64,000 bases of DNA from Pelagirhabdus alkalitolerans. GTDB lineage: Bacteria; Bacillota; Bacilli; Bacillales; Amphibacillaceae. The notes beneath the pieces were generated by a model. The model did not search any database, was not told the DNA's origin, and saw only the letters and a program-made list of their open reading frames with translations. The stretch spans positions 62,001 to 126,000 of the forward strand of contig NZ_FMYI01000001.1 of NCBI RefSeq assembly GCF_900096905.1. The letters are read 5' to 3'. Of this stretch, positions 59,988 to 64,000 are shown one piece after another. Both the position numbers and the translations under genes were made by a program. Numbering within the stretch: position 1 is the first letter of the stretch; the number at the start of each line of letters is the position of its first letter.

Positions 59988-61274
59988 TTACTGATTTTGA
60001 AATTGTTCAATTTCTGCTTCTGTCATATCTTCACGCCAGATTCTTGCACCTAATGTCGTTAACTTTTCATTTAACTTCTCATAGCCACGATCAATATGCT
60101 CGAGACCCGTAATTTCTGTAATACCGTCTGCAATTAGACCTGCGACGATTAATGCAGCACCTGCACGTAAGTCAGAGGCTTTCACCTTCGCACCTTGAAG
60201 GTCAGCAGGGCCTGTCACGATTGCACTAGCCCCCTCAACTTTAATTTGGGCGTTCATCCGACGCAGTTCATCAATATGTTTAAACCGAGCGCTGTATATC
60301 GTATCTGTCACAATCGCCGTTCCTTCAGCTCTTGTTAGCAATGAAGTAAAGGGTTGTTGCAGATCCGTTGGAAAGCCTGGGTGAACAAGTGTTTTTATAT
60401 CAACGGCCGTTAATTCTGCACTTGATGCTACTCGCAACTGTTCTTCGCCTTCTTCTATGTTTACACCCATCTCACGTAACTTGGCTAGAAGTGGCTCTAA
60501 GTGTTGTGGAATGACATTATCAATCAACACATCACCACCCATGGCAGCTGCCATGATCGTATAGGTGCCTGCCTCTATACGATCTGGAATAATGGTATGC
60601 ATGCAACCAGAAAGTTCATCAACACCTTCGATTCGAATCACATCGGTACCAGCACCCTTAATCTTTGCTCCCATACTTGTTAAAAGTGTTGCCACATCAA
60701 TAATTTCAGGCTCTCTTGCTGCATTTTCAATCACTGTTTTCCCTTTTGCTTTAACAGCAGCTAACATTATGTTAATCGTTGCACCGACACTAACAACATC
60801 TAAGTATATACGAGCCCCTTTTAATTCATCTGCACGTAAGTAAATCGCACCTTGTTCATTTGTTACTTCGGCACCTAATGCTTCAAAACCTTTTATATGT
60901 TGATCAATCGGACGTGGTCCTAAATGGCAACCACCAGGTAAGCCTATCACAGCTTTTTTAAATCGACCGAGCATCGCCCCCATAAAATAATAAGAAGCAC
61001 GTAACATTTGCACTTTACCATTAGGTAATGGCATGGCTGTCATATTAGACGTATCAATGTGCATCACGTCTTCTTCTTTTTTAACCGTTCCACCAATCTC
61101 TTCTAATAAGTCACTTAGTGTTTCAACATCTGATATGTGAGGTAATCCCTCGATTGACACAACATCATCTGCCAAAATAGTGGCTGGAAGCAATGCGACC
61201 GCACTATTTTTGGCGCCACCTATTCGAACACTACCGTTTAACGTCTTACCACCTTCAACAAATAATTTTTGCAT
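59988..61274 (-). CDS. murAB: UDP-N-acetylglucosamine 1-carboxyvinyltransferase MurAB
   Basis: 428 residues, second MurA copy of the window. Active-site Cys in 'GGCHLGPRPID', Lys in 'GAKNSAVALLPA'. It can replace MurAA under some conditions. Position between fbaA and rho matches murAB (murZ) of Firmicutes. It differs clearly from the other copy, so the pair is old, not a recent duplication. Confidence 0.96.
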   Translation of the reverse strand: MQKLFVEGGKTLNGSVRIGGAKNSAVALLPATILADDVVSIEGLPHISDVETLSDLLEEIGGTVKKEEDVMHIDTSNMTAMPLPNGKVQMLRASYYFMGAMLGRFKKAVIGLPGGCHLGPRPIDQHIKGFEALGAEVTNEQGAIYLRADELKGARIYLDVVSVGATINIMLAAVKAKGKTVIENAAREPEIIDVATLLTSMGAKIKGAGTDVIRIEGVDELSGCMHTIIPDRIEAGTYTIMAAAMGGDVLIDNVIPQHLEPLLAKLREMGVNIEEGEEQLRVASSAELTAVDIKTLVHPGFPTDLQQPFTSLLTRAEGTAIVTDTIYSARFKHIDELRRMNAQIKVEGASAIVTGPADLQGAKVKASDLRAGAALIVAGLIADGITEITGLEHIDRGYEKLNEKLTTLGARIWREDMTEAEIEQFQNQ

Positions 61275-61662
61275 CTATAATTCCTCACTTTTATTTCGTT
61301 ATAGTCATTAGTTTATACGTTGTATTTTAATTCATGCGTGTTATGTTATGATCCATACTTATTCCATTATACATAGGAATCATCAATGTATCCACCATTT
61401 ACAGTTAAATATTGTGACAAAAAAGGTTTTATTTCAAATATGGTGAAAAAATTTGCACTAGAGGCATACTATCCTTCTAATGACTGTATTTAACAACGCT
61501 CGATCAAAATGTTTCGCACTCCACAGTGACGAGTAGTCGATCGCACGCACGCTTTTTGTAAAAGCAACGCGTGCGATTGCATCTTCACCCCAACATATAT
61601 TTTAGAGCCAAAAAAAAGACCCAATCCGAAGATTGAGTCTTTCCTTAATCGTGATTCATCTA
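61275..61662. other. Gene-free region between murAB and fbaA
   Basis: Nearly 390 bases without a gene; B. subtilis has a transaldolase gene here. It contains an inverted repeat ATCGCACGC (61540-61548) / GCGTGCGAT (61569-61577) with an inner GCTTTT/AAAAGC stem, and the fbaA terminator. Between 61275 and 61530 I see AT-rich sequence and no convincing motif. Confidence 0.6.
61609..61642 (-). terminator. Terminator after fbaA
   Basis: AAAGACCCAATC (61615-61626) / GATTGAGTCTTT (61631-61642) with a UUCG loop on the minus strand, then TTTTTTTT. Confidence 0.93.
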
Positions 61663-62517
61663 TTATGCTTTGTTTGAAGAACCGAATTCACGCATTTTAC
61701 CAATAACAGTTTCTTTAATTGCGTCGCGAGAAGGTCCCAAATATTTACGTGGGTCAATCATATCAGGATTTGCATCTAATACTTCACGCACAACTTTTGC
61801 TTGCTGAATTTGGTTTTCAGTGTTCACGTTAATCTTAGATGTTCCGTAAGAAATAGCTTTTTGAATATCAGCAGTTGGGATACCTGTACCACCGTGAAGA
61901 ACAAGTGGAACACCTGCAACTGTATTGATCTCTTCCATTTCTTTGAAACCTAGGTTAGGCTCACCTTGGTAAGGACCGTGTACTGAACCTAATGCTGGTG
62001 CTAATGTATCGATACCTGTACGCTCAACAAGTTCTTTACACTCAGCAGTGTCAGCATACATAATGCTGCCTGATACGTCATCTTCTTGTCCACCAACTGT
62101 TCCAAGTTCAGCTTCTACTGATACACCGTGTAGGTGAGCAAGCTCTACAACTTTAGATGTAGTCGCAACATTCTCTTCAAATGGATCGTGTGAAGCGTCA
62201 ATCATAACGGATGTGAAACCAGCATGGATTGCTTTTGCACATTGTTCGAAGCTTGAACCGTGGTCTAAGTGGATCGCAATAGGAACTGTTGTCCCTTGTG
62301 CTTCCATTACAGCTTCAACCATCGCTACAACTACGTTGTAACCACCCATGTAACGAGCTGCACCTTCAGATACACCAAGAATGGCTGGAGATTTTTCTTC
62401 TTCAGCTGCTTGAAGAATCGCTTGTACGTACTCCAAGTTGTTGAGGTTAAACTGACCTACAGCATAAGCATTTTTGTTAGCTGTGTTGAGCATTTCTGTC
62501 ATTGATACTAATGGCAT
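61663..62517 (-). CDS. fbaA: Class II fructose-1,6-bisphosphate aldolase
   Basis: The 284-residue zinc aldolase acts in glycolysis and gluconeogenesis. Zinc-binding His residues are in 'IAIHLDHGSS' and 'SVHGPYQG' and 'LVLHGGTGIP', with the catalytic Asp in 'LDHG'. AAGGAGGAACAATTC lies before the ATG. It follows spo0F as in B. subtilis. High expression is expected from the strong ribosome site and terminator. Confidence 0.97.
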   Translation of the reverse strand: MPLVSMTEMLNTANKNAYAVGQFNLNNLEYVQAILQAAEEEKSPAILGVSEGAARYMGGYNVVVAMVEAVMEAQGTTVPIAIHLDHGSSFEQCAKAIHAGFTSVMIDASHDPFEENVATTSKVVELAHLHGVSVEAELGTVGGQEDDVSGSIMYADTAECKELVERTGIDTLAPALGSVHGPYQGEPNLGFKEMEEINTVAGVPLVLHGGTGIPTADIQKAISYGTSKINVNTENQIQQAKVVREVLDANPDMIDPRKYLGPSRDAIKETVIGKMREFGSSNKA

Positions 62518-62733
62518 GAATTGTTCCTCCTTAAGATATAAGAAATAAAATAGTAAGAGAGCTCAAAAAAATTTGAACACGCTTAGATAGCCAGTCAAAA
62601 ACTTTGTTGATTGGATACCTTATTAGCATACCAATTTACGCCCGAAGGTGCAACATAACTTGACAATTGAAAGCGTTTACTTCATAAAAATTCGAATAAA
62701 ATTCAAAAATAATGTTCTTTTTCTTGAATAAGT

Positions 62734-63108
62734 TTATAACAATGGCGATGTTTGAAGTGCTTTTTTAATTTTTGCTTTTGCGTCATTAATATCGAATGGT
62801 TTATTAAAATAATCTTTAACCGTTATGTACGGAGCCGACTTTTCTTTCACCTCATCAACGAGTCCTGACATTAAAATGATTGGAATTCTATAGCCTAACT
62901 GTTCTAATTCTTTCGTTACCTTAATGCCATTCATTTCTGGCAATCGATAATCCATAATTATAAGATCTGGTTGTTCGGTTTGGACAGATTGAATCACCTC
63001 AGATCCTTTTTGACATGATGCCACATTAAAGCCCTCTTGTTTAAGAATAATTTCTAATAGTGACCGAATACCACGTTGGTCGTCCACCACTAACACTTTT
63101 TGACGCAT
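62734..63108 (-). CDS. spo0F: Sporulation phosphorelay response regulator Spo0F
   Basis: The 124-residue single receiver domain passes phosphate from sensor kinases to Spo0B. The acidic pocket 'VVDDQ', phospho-Asp in 'LIIMDYRLPEMNG', Thr/Ser position in 'LMSGL' and Lys in 'YFNKPFD' are all present. There is no output domain, as expected. Rap proteins act on Spo0F, which makes the Rap/AimR-like gene at 40571 of interest, though no link is shown. It lies between pyrG and fbaA as in B. subtilis. Confidence 0.96.
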   Translation of the reverse strand: MRQKVLVVDDQRGIRSLLEIILKQEGFNVASCQKGSEVIQSVQTEQPDLIIMDYRLPEMNGIKVTKELEQLGYRIPIILMSGLVDEVKEKSAPYITVKDYFNKPFDINDAKAKIKKALQTSPLL

Positions 63109-63180
63109 ACTTACAACCTCCCTTATCCATGTAAAATATAGTAAAGTATTCGAGAAAAAGGGTCATAATTCCTGCATATA

Positions 63181-63223
63181 CAAAATATGATGAATGCCCT
63201 ATTTAGACATTCATCATATTTTG
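63181..63223 (-). terminator. Hairpin terminator after pyrG
   Basis: Perfect 16-bp stem CAAAATATGATGAATG / CATTCATCATATTTTG (63181-63196, 63208-63223). The arm itself ends in TTTTG, but no long T-run follows on the minus strand. Confidence 0.7.
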
Positions 63224-63229
63224 TTTCTG

Positions 63230-64000
63230 TTATTCAACGACTGAGCTAATGAATCCCGAGAATAATTGTTGTGGGCGTGTCGGACGCGATTTGAATTCTG
63301 GATGGAATTGTGACGCGACAAACCACGGATGATCGGTTAACTCAATCGTTTCAATTAACTTGCCATCAGGAGATGTGCCTGAGAACATAAATCCTTCTGC
63401 TTCCATTGGTTCTCTGTATTCATTATTAAATTCATAACGGTGGCGGTGACGTTCATAAACTAAATCTTCGTCATTGTAGGCTGCTTTTGTCTTCGTACCA
63501 TCTTTTAATCGACAAGGATATAATCCTAGACGCAATGTTCCACCCATATCTTCTATATCTTTTTGTTCTGGGAGTAAATCAATCACAGGGTGTTCTGTAC
63601 TTGGATCAATCTCAGCTGAATGGGCATCTTTTAACCCTAATACGTTACGTGCAAACTCAACGGTTGCAAGCTGCATCCCTAAACAAATACCGAGGAATGG
63701 CACTTTTTCTTCACGTGCATAACGAATGGCTTCTATTTTACCTTCAATGCCTCGATCACCAAAGCCACCGGGTACTAAAATCCCATCTACATCAGCAACG
63801 TGCTGTGCGATATTCTCACGCGTTACCTCTTCTGCATTAATCCATTTCACTTCAACATCAACATCGTGAGGATAGCCTGCATGCTTGAGTGATTCGACAA
63901 CAGAAATATAAGCATCCGGTAATTCGACGTACTTACCAACCAATCCAATGGTCTTTTTCTTAGATAGATTTTGAACGGTTTCAGCTAGTTCACGCCAATT
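63230..64000 (-). CDS. pyrG: CTP synthase, C-terminal part (runs off right edge)
   Basis: 257 codons of the C-terminal glutaminase domain; the frame stays open to base 64000, so the N-terminal synthase domain lies outside the window. 'GILVPGGFGDRG' (oxyanion), 'FLGICLGMQLA' with the catalytic Cys, and 'QFHPEFKSRP' with the His and Glu are intact. It makes CTP from UTP with glutamine. Order pyrG-spo0F-fbaA is as in B. subtilis. Confidence 0.97.
   Translation of the reverse strand, partial: NWRELAETVQNLSKKKTIGLVGKYVELPDAYISVVESLKHAGYPHDVDVEVKWINAEEVTRENIAQHVADVDGILVPGGFGDRGIEGKIEAIRYAREEKVPFLGICLGMQLATVEFARNVLGLKDAHSAEIDPSTEHPVIDLLPEQKDIEDMGGTLRLGLYPCRLKDGTKTKAAYNDEDLVYERHRHRYEFNNEYREPMEAEGFMFSGTSPDGKLIETIELTDHPWFVASQFHPEFKSRPTRPQQLFSGFISSVVE

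Overview
The window comes from a low-GC, endospore-forming, flagellated Bacillaceae bacterium. Sporulation genes (spo0F, spoIIR, spoIID, spoIIQ, spoIIID), flhO/flhP next to mbl, and the order pyrG-spo0F-fbaA-murAB-rho-rpmE-tdk-prfA-prmC-spoIIR-ywlC-mntP-ywlE-rpiB-ywlG-glyA-upp all match the Bacillus chromosome. Many secreted proteins are very rich in Asp and Glu, which suggests a salt-tolerant or alkaliphilic relative such as the Halobacillus/Alkalibacillus group. The genus is an inference. No tRNA, rRNA, insertion sequence, prophage or CRISPR array was seen.

Layout. 1-4950: minus-strand operon DUF4956 membrane protein, VTC-type polyphosphate polymerase domain, and a very large CotH/LRR/lamin-tail surface protein that runs off the left edge. 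5249-6040: thiamin transporter thiT under a TPP riboswitch. 6105-7542: tyrosine-kinase modulator and BY-kinase, divergent from 7787-10792 (EAL protein and two zinc-ribbon membrane proteins). 10916-13335: NrdR-type box and nrdDG. 13494-15689: a NERD protein and an MFS transporter. 15851-36011: an accessory glycopolymer locus. 36072-64000: the conserved housekeeping and sporulation block, almost all on the minus strand, ending in a partial pyrG.

The 20-kb glycopolymer locus is the most unusual part. It has an initiating sugar-phosphate transferase, GalE, two ordinary glycosyltransferases, an ABC exporter (one permease plus one polypeptide carrying two complete ATPase domains), two long tandem glycosyltransferase-like proteins (one without its DxD motif), a TupA-like ATP-grasp protein, four paralogous cyanophycin-synthetase-like ATP-grasp proteins with C-terminal acylphosphatase-like domains, and an LCP ligase. 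The likely product is a wall-attached polysaccharide carrying amino-acid or peptide substituents, comparable to the teichuronopeptide of alkaliphilic bacilli. Only one of the four acylphosphatase domains keeps the catalytic Arg and Asn, so it could act on the acyl-phosphate intermediates of the ligases. That function is inferred.

Other points of interest: a receptor/peptide pair (40328-41578) resembling AimR/Rap-Phr signalling, inserted between spoIIID and spoIIQ, with an exported propeptide carrying the same nine residues twice; two arrays of about 20-bp GCGCG/GTGTG intergenic repeats; a DnaA-box cluster around ywlC; absence of the atp operon from its usual place next to upp, where a subtilase gene sits; and a nested intergenic palindrome next to tdk.
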